Source: an uncultured Collinsella sp.
Lineage (GTDB): Bacteria > Actinomycetota > Coriobacteriia > Coriobacteriales > Coriobacteriaceae
DNA: 13,305 nt
Assembly (NCBI GenBank): GCA_934630385.1
Contig: CAKTWE010000047.1
Location: 1 to 13,305, forward strand
Direction: 5' to 3'
A program made the translations under genes and the position numbers. The notes below the pieces were generated by a model that searched no databases, was not told the origin of the DNA, and saw only the letters and a list, made by a program, of their open reading frames with translations. Position 1 is the first letter of the stretch, and each line of letters starts with the position of its first letter. Shown piece by piece: positions 1 to 7,800 of this stretch.

Positions 1-452
1 ATCCAGCGCGAGGCCTCGGCAGACGAAAGCGCTGCCGCCATGGTGCCGGCACCGTAGGTCACATCGAGCTTGGGCAAGGACTCCCCCGCGCGGGCGGCTG
101 CAACGAGGTCGCCCTCAAACCCCTCCGGGATAAAGAACACGCAGTCAGCGCTGCCCTTGGCGCTATTGCTCTTGGAAAGCGCATCCGCAAGATTGTACGT
201 ATCGTCGCCGACGCCCGTGACCAGCTCAAAGCGCGAACCCAGATGCTTGGTCAGCGCACGCGAAAGGTCGCTGTCGTCGCGGTCGACCACAATCACGTTG
301 GCATCGTAGGGCTTATACTCGGTGAGCTGCGACGAGTTCCAGCTCACCGATGCCGCGATAAACACACCCAGCAGAGAAATGAACACCGTGTAGATGAGCA
401 GATAGAGCGGGTGCGCGAGCGCCATGCGAAGCGCAGTCTTAAAGGTGCTCAT
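1..452 (-). CDS. ABC-2 type exporter permease, second subunit (partial, C-terminus outside window)
   Basis: About 150 N-terminal residues are visible, starting MSTFKTALRMALAHPLYLLI at position 452. A hydrophobic segment at about residues 14-34 is followed by a long soluble stretch (YDANVIVVDRDDSDLSRAL..., then a VFFIPEGFEGDL segment). This is the N-terminal layout of ABC2_membrane_3-type permeases: one membrane helix, then a large extracytoplasmic domain before the remaining helices. The start overlaps the end of the upstream permease gene by 14 nt (439-452), and AGGAGC lies just upstream, so translational coupling is likely. Together with the preceding permease it would form the membrane channel of a heterodimeric exporter powered by the ATPase at 1636-2574. 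The substrate cannot be read from sequence. By analogy with Bacillus LnrMN it may be a membrane-active antibiotic, which is inference only. Confidence 0.85.
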   Translation of the reverse strand, partial: MSTFKTALRMALAHPLYLLIYTVFISLLGVFIAASVSWNSSQLTEYKPYDANVIVVDRDDSDLSRALTKHLGSRFELVTGVGDDTYNLADALSKSNSAKGSADCVFFIPEGFEGDLVAAARAGESLPKLDVTYGAGTMAAALSSAEASRW

Positions 453-1626
453 AGCGGCTCCTTCCAAAGATCAGCGTGGCGGCGGCAACGAACAGCAGCG
501 CCATAAGGACCAGCGCGCCAGCGCGAACGGCAAAGGGGCCCAGGTCCTCAAAGAAATACAGGCGGTTGAACATGTCGCAGATGAGCTTGACGGGGTTGAG
601 CCAGCACTCGGCCGGGCAGGCGCGGGCGACGTCGTCGGCAAGCGCCATCGCCGGCTCGCCGTAGAGGCCGGCGAACAGGGCGCACGTGGTAGCAAAGCCC
701 GTGAGGATGCCCGACTTGGACGCCTTGCCGCCCTTAACGGGAAGCGTGCCCACAAAGAGCCCCAAGCCCGTGGCGGCAAGCGCGGAAGCGGCACCGCCCA
801 CAAAACACAGTCCCTCGCGCCCGCCAAAGTCGACGCCCACGACCAGGCGCACGTAGCCGATCGCGATCGTCATCGAGGCGAAGGAGACCAGCCACGATCC
901 GACAAAAATGCCGGCCAGCGACGCCGTCTTGGAAAGACCGCCCACGCAGCGACGCGCGCCAAGGCCCGATAGATTGGGCTGCAGGTCGACGACGCTCAAG
1001 GCGGCAAACTCGGCAGACATCATCGCGACCAGGCCAAAAAGCGCGTAATAGTAGATGACCGTGCCATCGGGCGTGGTGCGTGTCAGGCTTACGCGGCGGG
1101 TGCCGCCCTCGAGCGACAGGGCGCGCGCAACCGCCTCCGGGTCGGCGAGCGCCGCCGGGTTGTCCTGGGCAATCTGGGACATGAGCTCGGCATTTTGTGT
1201 ATACGAGCTTGCCACCGTTTCCAGAATGCTGCGGTCGGTAAGCACCGACGACGCACGAGAGCTGTCATAGCTCGAAAGCAACGTGAGTTTGGGCGTGCCC
1301 GCGTCGTCGACCGTATAGACGCCCGCGACCTCGCCGGCCTTAAGCGCACGGTTCGCGTCGGCTGCGTCGTCGCACTCGTGGATCTCGAGCAGCTGGTCGT
1401 CGCCTTCCTTGGCAAGCGACGTCGCCACGTCCTTAAAGGACGAAGCGCCCCAGGCCTCATCCTCTACGACGGCCACCGGCACCGGGTCGACCGTGCCGTC
1501 GGAGCCGAGGTTCGCAAACATAAACATGAACATCGTGGAAAGCGCGACGGGAAAGATCGCGCCCCAGACCCACGTGCTCGGCCGGCGCAGCAGCGTCTTG
1601 ACCGTAATGATAATGGTGTTGAACAT
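439..1626 (-). CDS. ABC-2 type exporter permease, first subunit
   Basis: This is a 395-residue membrane protein. One N-terminal helix (about 19-40) is followed by a predicted extracytoplasmic domain (about 41-190). Five or so helices then cluster in the C-terminal half (about 191-212, 237-259, 273-295, 305-323 and 368-388). That 1+5 topology and the length fit the ABC2_membrane_3 / YhgE-like permease group of drug and polyene exporters. ATG at 1626 is preceded by AGGGGG overlapping the ATPase stop codon, leaving only 9 nt between the genes. The gene ends RSRYEHL and overlaps the next permease by 14 nt, so ATPase, permease 1 and permease 2 form one operon. Four cysteines lie in the C-terminal half (residues 274, 315, 337, 341), the last two in a loop before the final helix. 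Their role is unknown. Confidence 0.9.
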   Translation of the reverse strand: MFNTIIITVKTLLRRPSTWVWGAIFPVALSTMFMFMFANLGSDGTVDPVPVAVVEDEAWGASSFKDVATSLAKEGDDQLLEIHECDDAADANRALKAGEVAGVYTVDDAGTPKLTLLSSYDSSRASSVLTDRSILETVASSYTQNAELMSQIAQDNPAALADPEAVARALSLEGGTRRVSLTRTTPDGTVIYYYALFGLVAMMSAEFAALSVVDLQPNLSGLGARRCVGGLSKTASLAGIFVGSWLVSFASMTIAIGYVRLVVGVDFGGREGLCFVGGAASALAATGLGLFVGTLPVKGGKASKSGILTGFATTCALFAGLYGEPAMALADDVARACPAECWLNPVKLICDMFNRLYFFEDLGPFAVRAGALVLMALLFVAAATLIFGRSRYEHL

Positions 1627-1635
1627 GGCTGCCCC

Positions 1636-2574
1636 CTAGTCGCGCAGCTCGCGGCCGGTGATCTCGAGGAACACGTCGTTGAGCGTGGGCGGTTCGGAAT
1701 AAATGCGGCCGAGCGCCACGCCGTGCGAGCGAAGCACGTCGAGGATATCCGTGAGGTTATGGGGGCTTGCCTCGCACGAAAACGTGAGCTGGCCCGCCGT
1801 CGCCGACAGGTCCAGGACATGTGGCAGGCTCGCGACGGCACCGAGCGCCGCACTCGGCACCTCGCCGACCTCGATCACGATCTTCTCACCCATCTGAATC
1901 ATGCGCTTGAGCTCGTCGTTGGTGCCCTGCGCCAGCACGCGGCCGCCGTCCATGATCATAATGCGGCTGCAGATTTGCTCGACTTCCTCCATGTAATGGC
2001 TGGTATACACCACCGTGGCACCCTCATCGCGCAGGCGACAGATGCCCTCCAGGATGGCGTTGCGGCTCTGCGGGTCGACCGCCACCGTGGGCTCGTCAAA
2101 GAAGATGAGCTCAGGCTTGTGCGCGATGCCGCAGGCGATGTTGAGGCGACGCGCCAGGCCGCCCGAGAGCTTGCCAGGGCGGAACTTAGCAAAGTCGCCC
2201 AGCCCGACAAAGTCGATCGCCTCGTCTACCAGCGCACGGCGGAGCTTGCGGTCGCTGACGTAAAGGCTGCAGAAATAGTCGATGTTCTCGCGCACGGTGA
2301 GTTCGTCGAACACCGCAACTTGCTGCGGGACCACGCCGATGCGGCGCTTGAGGTCGTAGCGGGCGGGCGTCATGGGTTCGCCGAACAGCTCAATGGTGCC
2401 TTTGTCGTAGGCAAGCAGCTGCAAGATACAGTTGATGGACGTGGTTTTGCCCGAGCCGTTGGGGCCCAGCAGGCCAAAGATCTCGCCGGGGGCGATGCTC
2501 AGGTTAAAGTGGTCGAGCGCAATAAGGTCATCGTAGCGCTTGACGAGGTTTTCGACGTGGACGATGTCTGTCAT
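1636..2574 (-). CDS. ABC transporter ATP-binding protein of the exporter
   Basis: This 312-residue ATPase starts at MTDIVHVENLVKRYDD. An upstream in-frame ATG at 2640 exists, but the 22 extra residues look non-coding and AGAAGG sits 8 nt before the ATG at 2574. All nucleotide-binding motifs are intact: Walker A GPNGSGKT (37-44), Q-loop PQQ (83-85), signature LSGG (136-139), Walker B LIFFDEP (156-162) and H-loop TSH (191-193). A C-terminal domain of about 90 residues ends in the PPTLNDVFLEITG pattern, typical of drug and antibiotic exporter ATPases (DrrA/CcmA/LnrL type). It is the first gene of a minus-strand operon with two permeases, divergent from a two-component system 200 nt away. The arrangement suggests a resistance or detoxification exporter controlled by that system. 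Confidence 0.94.
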   Translation of the reverse strand: MTDIVHVENLVKRYDDLIALDHFNLSIAPGEIFGLLGPNGSGKTTSINCILQLLAYDKGTIELFGEPMTPARYDLKRRIGVVPQQVAVFDELTVRENIDYFCSLYVSDRKLRRALVDEAIDFVGLGDFAKFRPGKLSGGLARRLNIACGIAHKPELIFFDEPTVAVDPQSRNAILEGICRLRDEGATVVYTSHYMEEVEQICSRIMIMDGGRVLAQGTNDELKRMIQMGEKIVIEVGEVPSAALGAVASLPHVLDLSATAGQLTFSCEASPHNLTDILDVLRSHGVALGRIYSEPPTLNDVFLEITGRELRD

Positions 2575-2774
2575 GAGGCGGCCCTTCTGTTGATCGCGGC
2601 CCGGTACGATTGCATCATCGCAGGAGCGGGCGGCGCGCACCAGTGAGCTTTGTCACGAGTGTGGAGGTCTTGGTCGTACGGCCCGCCGACGCCCCCGCTT
2701 TGCCGCTCGGGAGGAATGTCACGGTTGCGCAGGCGGCCCCCTCCACCACGCGCAGCTTCGCGTACAATACCCGT
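2575..2774. promoter_or_regulatory. Divergent control region between exporter operon and two-component system
   Basis: This 200-nt spacer separates the ATPase start (minus) from the kinase start (plus). The heptamer TGTCACG occurs twice in direct orientation (2651-2657 and 2718-2724, 67 nt apart), a possible but unproven regulator site. I see no convincing -35/-10 pair for the minus-strand operon. No other gene fits here. If the response regulator controls the exporter, its binding site should lie in this stretch. Confidence 0.5.
2763..2774 (+). promoter_or_regulatory. -10-like box for a leaderless kinase mRNA
   Basis: TACAAT (2763-2768) matches the TANNNT -10 pattern and ends six bases before the kinase ATG at 2775. 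This places the expected transcription start on, or next to, the A of the start codon. There is no purine-rich ribosome binding site upstream of that ATG and no recognisable -35 hexamer at 16-18 bp. Leaderless transcripts driven by TANNNT boxes at this distance are common in Actinobacteria. The assignment rests on spacing and on the absence of a Shine-Dalgarno sequence. Confidence 0.5.
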
Positions 2775-3920
2775 ATGAACAGGCTTTTCGACAAATCGAT
2801 CGTGCTAGCGTGCTGCATTGCGGCCGCCGTGGGTCTTGGTGTGGACGCTCGCCTGGTCGCGGCGTTTTGCCTTGGCGTTATTGCCACCTCACTGGCCGAA
2901 GTCGCACAGGGAAACCGCGCCTGCCGTGCAAGCGAGGCCGCGAGCTACGTCTACATCATCGCGGCTGTCTTCGTGCCGCCGTTTGTGCCGTTTGCGCCTC
3001 TCGCCTTCTATGACATCGCGCGGCGCGTGCGCCGTGAGCACGCCTGGGTCGCGCTGGGCATTGGCTCCGTCTTTGCCTTTGCGCTCGTCGCGGACCTTCG
3101 CACCGACGCGCTTACCGCCCGAACGCTCCTGCTGACCGCCATCCTTTCGGTTGCCGCCACCTTGCTATCGCTACGCACCGCCCAGTTGGAACGCGAGCAG
3201 CAGCGCATGCGCCGTACCCGCGACGAACTGCAGGAACGAGCCCTCGCGCTCGAGGCGCGCAACCGCGATCTTGCTGACCGCCAGGACTACGAAATCGAGC
3301 TCGCGACGCTCGCCGAACGCGCCCGTATCGCGCGCGAGATCCACGATAACGTCGGGCATCAGCTCACGCGCGCCTCGCTGCAGGCCGAAGCCCTGCGCGT
3401 GGTCCACGCCGACGAGCCCGGCGTCGCCGCCGATTTCGCCGACGTCAAACGCACGGTTGACGAGGCGCTCCAGCTCGTACGTGCCAGCGTCCATGCGCTC
3501 AACGACAACGCCGTCGACCTTTCCGTGCAGCTCGAACGCATTGTTGAAGGCACGCGCTCGGACGGCGGCCCGCAGATTGAGCTTGAAGTTTTGGCCGAGC
3601 ATGCGCCCGCAAATGTCGCCAACTGCTTTGCGGCGGTCCTGCGCGAGGCGCTTTCCAACGCCATGCGCCACGCCCATGCCAAAACCATTACCGTGCGGTG
3701 CATGGAGCATCCGTCGTTTTACCAGCTCATCGTTACCGATGATGGCGCGGACGCGACCCCGGCGAGCAGCAGCAACGTCGCAGAAGGCATGGGGCTCGCC
3801 TCCATGCGCGAGCGCGTCGAGGCGCTTGGCGGCACCTTCACCGCCGGTCCGCGCGCCGGCACCGGCGGCTGGCGTGTGTTTGCCACCGTTCCCAAACAGC
3901 AAGGAGATGAGGGCCGATGA
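2775..3920 (+). CDS. Two-component sensor histidine kinase, NarL-partner (HisKA_3) family
   Basis: The protein is 381 residues from MNRLFDKSI. The start was chosen because the hydrophobic N-terminus begins here and because of the TACAAT box upstream; the frame is open further upstream to 2610 but that part does not look coding. About five hydrophobic segments (8-22, 25-44, 57-80, 91-108, 115-133) form a compact membrane sensor with no large external domain. A charged coiled-coil-like linker follows (134-180). The HisKA_3 dimerisation box REIHDNVGHQL carries the phosphoacceptor His190. The HATPase_c domain shows an N-box EALSNAMRHAHA (291-302), a G1 box TDDGADA (321-327) and a G2 box GMGLASM (338-344). 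Its stop overlaps the response-regulator start by four bases. The short membrane-embedded sensor resembles kinases of cell-envelope and antibiotic-stress systems such as LiaS or LnrJ. The signal is unknown. Confidence 0.92.
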   Translation: MNRLFDKSIVLACCIAAAVGLGVDARLVAAFCLGVIATSLAEVAQGNRACRASEAASYVYIIAAVFVPPFVPFAPLAFYDIARRVRREHAWVALGIGSVFAFALVADLRTDALTARTLLLTAILSVAATLLSLRTAQLEREQQRMRRTRDELQERALALEARNRDLADRQDYEIELATLAERARIAREIHDNVGHQLTRASLQAEALRVVHADEPGVAADFADVKRTVDEALQLVRASVHALNDNAVDLSVQLERIVEGTRSDGGPQIELEVLAEHAPANVANCFAAVLREALSNAMRHAHAKTITVRCMEHPSFYQLIVTDDGADATPASSSNVAEGMGLASMRERVEALGGTFTAGPRAGTGGWRVFATVPKQQGDEGR

Positions 3921-4546
3921 GGCTCATAGTTGTCGACGACGACCGCTTGGTGGTCGATTCGCTCAAGATCATCCTGGGTGCCCAGCCGCAGATCGAGGTG
4001 GTGGGTACCGGCGCCAACGGCAACGACGCGGTGGCGCTCTACGCCGAACACGCGCCCGACATCGCGCTGCTCGACATCCAGATGCCGGAGAGCGACGGCC
4101 TTTCTGCCGCGAGCGAGATTCTCGAGCGCGACCCTGCGGCGCGCGTGGTGTTTCTGACGACATTCTCGGATGACGAGTACATCGTATCGGCGCTCAAACT
4201 GGGTGCCCGCGGCTATCTGATCAAAACCGATGTGGCTGCCATTCCGCCGGCGTTGGCGCAGGTCATGGACGGTAAACGCGTGCTCGAGGGTAAGGCGATC
4301 GAGGACATCGATTTTGATGGGGCGGGCGTCGAGGCCGGCACGACCCGCCGGCCCGCGGCCTTTGTCAGCCTGACCGACCGCGAGTTCGAAGTCGCCGAGC
4401 TTATCGCCCGCGGCCTCGACAACAAGGAGATTGCCGCCACAGCCTACATGGGCGAAGGCACCGTACGCAACCACATCAGCTCGATTCTGGCAAAGATGGG
4501 CCTGCGCAACCGTACGCAAATCGCCATTGCGTACCTGCGGGGATAA
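3917..4546 (+). CDS. Response regulator, NarL/FixJ family (REC plus LuxR-type HTH)
   Basis: This 209-residue DNA-binding regulator is the partner of the upstream kinase. The receiver domain (1-120) has the acidic pocket D7/D8, phosphoacceptor Asp53 (LLDIQMPESDG), switch Thr81 and Lys103. The output domain (about 150-209) is a LuxR/GerE helix-turn-helix beginning LTDREFEVAELIARGLDNKEIA, with recognition-helix region EGTVRNHISSILAKMG. ATG lies in an ATGA overlap with the kinase stop, preceded by AAGGAG, so the two are co-translated. No other gene follows it on the plus strand. The obvious target is the divergent ABC exporter, as in LnrK control of lnrLMN. That target is inference; the protein family is clear. 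Confidence 0.94.
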   Translation: MRLIVVDDDRLVVDSLKIILGAQPQIEVVGTGANGNDAVALYAEHAPDIALLDIQMPESDGLSAASEILERDPAARVVFLTTFSDDEYIVSALKLGARGYLIKTDVAAIPPALAQVMDGKRVLEGKAIEDIDFDGAGVEAGTTRRPAAFVSLTDREFEVAELIARGLDNKEIAATAYMGEGTVRNHISSILAKMGLRNRTQIAIAYLRG

Positions 4547-4607
4547 TTGCCCAACAGCTGACCGCTCCGACATAGCAAAATGGCTGTCACCGATTTAATG
4601 CCATTTC

Positions 4608-4752
4608 AAAACTATGCCGGTTTACGGGGCTAAACTCAGGACCCCCATCCATACCCGCATTTTCTGCAAAATGACAGCTCGTCTACCTGCGGTCTTATTT
4701 TCACGCTTTTCGGTATGGTTGGGGGTAAGGGGCTAAACGTAGTAGATGGGCC
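4608..4752 (+). repeat. 145-bp structured intergenic repeat, copy A
   Basis: This copy lies 61 nt after the response-regulator stop. It begins AAAACTATGCCGG and ends CTAAACGTAGTAGATGGGCC. A second copy of identical length occurs in inverse orientation at 11446-11590: the first 25 bases match with one mismatch and the last 20 match exactly. Copy A folds into a long stem pairing 4642-4655 with 4712-4725 (13 of 14 pairs). An inner CCGCA (4655-4659) can pair with TGCGG (4688-4692), followed by a T-rich run. GGGGCTAAAC occurs twice, flanking the stem (4626-4635 and 4729-4738). No reading frame is apparent. It could be a REP-like palindromic element, a small non-autonomous mobile element, or a conserved 3'-end RNA structure. 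The arm that begins AAAACTATGCCGG faces the upstream gene in both copies. Confidence 0.75.
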
Positions 4753-4782
4753 GATTTCGTGGCGCCCCCGGCGCACAAAAGC

Positions 4783-4817
4783 GCCGCCACGGAGGAGGGA
4801 GATACCTCCGTGGCGGC
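4783..4817 (-). terminator. Strong GC hairpin, probable terminator of the giant surface-protein gene
   Basis: GCCGCCACGGAGG (4783-4795) pairs perfectly with 4805-4817 across a 9-nt loop. Read on the minus strand, the stem is followed by GCTTTTGTG, a short T-run. It lies about 80 nt beyond the surface-protein stop codon and between two convergent transcription units. A smaller GGCGC/GCGCC hairpin sits immediately beyond it. Confidence 0.65.
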
Positions 4818-4818
4818 T

Positions 4819-4835
4819 GGGGGTGGGGGTGGGGG
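4819..4835 (+). other. Three consecutive G5 tracts (possible G-quadruplex)
   Basis: GGGGG-T-GGGGG-T-GGGGG lies between the two hairpins that follow the surface-protein gene. The G-rich strand is the template for surface-protein transcription. With the GGCGG just upstream it could form a two- or three-layer quadruplex, which could aid transcription arrest. This reading comes from composition alone. Confidence 0.4.
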
Positions 4836-4858
4836 CTATGTTCTGGCTCCCCGCCGGC

Positions 4859-4884
4859 CGCCCGGGGCCTTTTGGCCCCGGGCG
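4859..4884 (-). terminator. Perfect 11-bp GC hairpin directly after the surface-protein stop
   Basis: CGCCCGGGGCC (4859-4869) and GGCCCCGGGCG (4874-4884) form a perfect stem with a four-base TTTT/AAAA loop, only 12 nt beyond the stop codon. There is no T-run after it on the minus strand. It may therefore be an mRNA 3'-end stabilising or pause hairpin, with the 4783-4817 hairpin doing the termination. Confidence 0.55.
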
Positions 4885-4896
4885 CTGCCAGCGTGC

Positions 4897-7800
4897 CTAG
4901 CGCTTACGGATACCCCAGACCAGGGCTCCGACGCCGGCCATGGCAATAACAAATGCCATGAGCAGTGCGGCGGCCTGCTGGTCACCCGTAGTGGGCAGGA
5001 AACCCTTGACCGTCTTGACGATGTTCGTCACGGTCTTGGGCGTGCCGGGATCGGGCGTCGGCACGGGCGTCTCGGGCTTCTTGTACGTGTTGTTGAACAC
5101 GATACCCTCGACGCTCTTGTCGCCCTTGGTAAAGGCGACGTTCGCCTTGAGGTTGCCCTCGCCGTCGTCGACCACGTTGACGGTCGCGGTAAAGACGGAC
5201 TTGTCGTAGGTCATACCGGCCTCGTCGCCCTTGACCTCGCTGATGGTGTAGACGTACGTACCAGGCTCGTCGTACTCGAACTTGTCGAAGCTGATCTTGC
5301 CGTCGGCATCGTTGGTGACGGTGGACTCGACGTCCTCGCCAACGAGCTTAAAGCTAAACTCGTCCTTCTTGAGCTCGCGTCCCTCGAGCACCTTGATGGC
5401 GCCGATGGAAACCTGCGTGGGCATGGCGTGATACTTGTTGGTAAAGCCAGCCGACTCGGTGGTTCCCTCGAGCTTGTGCGTCGCGGTCAGCGTGCCGTCG
5501 CCGTTGTCCTTGACGGTGGTCACGATGGTGTAGGTCGCGCTGTCATAGGTGACGCCCTTGTACAGGCCGAGCGCGTTGGGGCAAGCCTCGCGCAGCGTGT
5601 ACGTGTGCGTGCCGGGTGCCTCGTAGCGGATCGGGCTCAGCGTAACGTTGCCGTTGGCGTCGTTGGTGCCACTAGCGACAACCACGCCGTCCTCGAGCAG
5701 CTCAAACGTGAACTCGCCAGCTGCAAGGTCGCGGCCGGTCAGACGCTTAACTGTCTTGACCTGATCGGTCACGACAGAATCGGTGGGCGTCACGCTATAG
5801 GTGTTGGTGAACGTGAAGGCCGCACCGTCGTCGCCATTGCGCACGACACTCAGGTATCCGGCACGGTCGTCAGTCACGGTGTAGGAAACCTTGCGCGCGG
5901 TGTTGGCGTCGTTAGTCACGCCAGGGGCGCTACCGGACTCGGTCACCGTATAGGTAAAGGTGTGCGAACGCGGAGCAGCGGGGGCCTCGGGCTTGGACTC
6001 GTCCTTGGTCTCGTCACCGCTGGCGTCAGCGTCAACCTCGGCCTCGTCGGCGTTGGCTTCAGCGTCGCTCGATGCATCGCCAGGAGCATCAGTCGTCACG
6101 CCCAGGGCGCGGTTGAGGTCGTCGAGCGTAAAGTGGATCTTGCCAAAGTCCACGTTGCCGGCCGCGTCGTTGGTTGCGGTCGTGCGCTCGGGCATCGGGG
6201 CACCCGCCTCGTCAGCGGTCACGGTAAAGGTAAACTTACCCGCGATGTCGGCCGGGGTCAGGCCCTCAGCTGCCTGGAGCTTCTTGGTGCCGGCAAGCGC
6301 GGCATCAACGGCATCGGCGCCGTAAACGTTCTCGAACAAGGGCTGAATTCCGTCGTAGGCGGGCGTCGCCGTCAGGGTCCCGTCACCGTTGTCGACGACG
6401 ATGACCTTAAAGCTAAAGCTCGGCGTTGCGGCGGTAATGCCCTTTGCTGCAAGCGGAGACGTGTACTCGAAGGCCGTGTAGTTGATGGTCCACGCAAGCT
6501 TGGCATTCGTGTCGGTACGGATGGCGCGGTTGGCGTTTACCAGGTCGGCGAGCATCTCGGTCGTGTAATGCAGAGCGCCAAAGCTCACCTGGCCGTTAAC
6601 GTTGGTAACGCACGTACCCTCGATGGCTTCCGCCTCGCCCGCATAGGCGATGCCAAAGTAGAACTCGCCGTCGACCATCGGGCGACCGGTCAGGGTCTTG
6701 GTGGCAACGATCTGAGCAACGTCACCACCGTGCGCATCGGTCGTGGCGCTATAGCTGTTGGCGAACGGGACCACGGCACTCTCGACCTTATTCTCGCCGC
6801 TCTTGTGGACCGTCACAGGCGTGCCTTTGGGTCCGCCAGAAACGGTCGTCGTAGCGGTGAGCGTACCAGCGCCATCGTCGGCGATAGCGATCGTCACGGT
6901 GCGCACGGCCTCGTCGTAGGTGTAACCGGGCTGGCCGTCATTCTTCTCGGCCACGGTGTATGTAAAGGTCTTGCCGGCATCAGCCTGCGTAAACTTGACC
7001 TCATGGCCGGCCAGAATGTCAATCAGGCCGACGGTTCCCTCTGTCGCTGCAGGGGACTTGTACACGTTGGCACCCTCGTGCAGGCCGAGCGCGTTGGCAG
7101 AAGCTACGTCGGCGGGCGTCACGGTAAAGGTAAACTGGCCCTCGGTCATGGGACGTCCGGAGAGGGTCTTGCTGAGCTTAAGGCCGCCGGCCGCGGTGTA
7201 GTTGAGCTCAGTGTGGTACTTGTTGGTGAAGCGGCCGCTTTCCTTCTTGGTGACGTTGGCCACCAGGACGCCCTTGCCGTTATCAGTCACGGTCACTTCG
7301 GCGGTCGCGACATGTCCGTCATACGTCATGCCTGCCGCGTTGCCTGCGTTCTCGCGAATCTCGTACTTGTAGGTTCCGGCAGCCGTGTAGCGAATCTTGC
7401 CGAACTTGATGGCGGTGATGCCGTCCTTCGCGTCCTTCTTGTTCACGGTTACGGTTGCGGGATCGGGCAGCGGGGTGCCTTCGGGGGCGGCAATGGTAAA
7501 GCTGAACTCGTCCGCGTCCGTCCAGTCGCGGCCGTCAATGGCCTTGCTCAGGCCAAAGTCGAGCTCTGCATCGAGCGGGGTCACACTGTAGGTGTTCTTG
7601 AACTCGGCGGGCTCGGTGCCCTTCAGGACATGCTCGGCCTTGAGAGTGCCGTCGCCGTTATCGGTGATGGTGGTCTCGATGGTGAACTTGGCATCGCTGT
7701 AGGTGATACCGCCGGCGTTGCCCTTGGCCTCGCGCAGCGTGTAGGTGTGCGTTCCGGCCTTGGTGTACTCGATGGTGCTCATCGTGATCTTGCCATCGGC

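Noticed and set aside
1195..2646. A 483-codon open frame on the plus strand over the exporter ATPase and permease
   Set aside because: It lies opposite two clear genes with intact motifs, spans their junction, and has no recognisable protein features.
3171..4573. Open frames of 243 and 284 codons on the minus strand opposite the kinase and regulator
   Set aside because: They lie opposite genes with complete catalytic motifs and have no domain content or start signals of their own.
4578..4606. Weak inverted repeat AAATGGC...GCCATTT after the response-regulator gene, a possible terminator
   Set aside because: It is only a 7-bp AT-rich stem with a 15-nt loop and no T-run. It is too weak to call a terminator when repeat copy A follows immediately.
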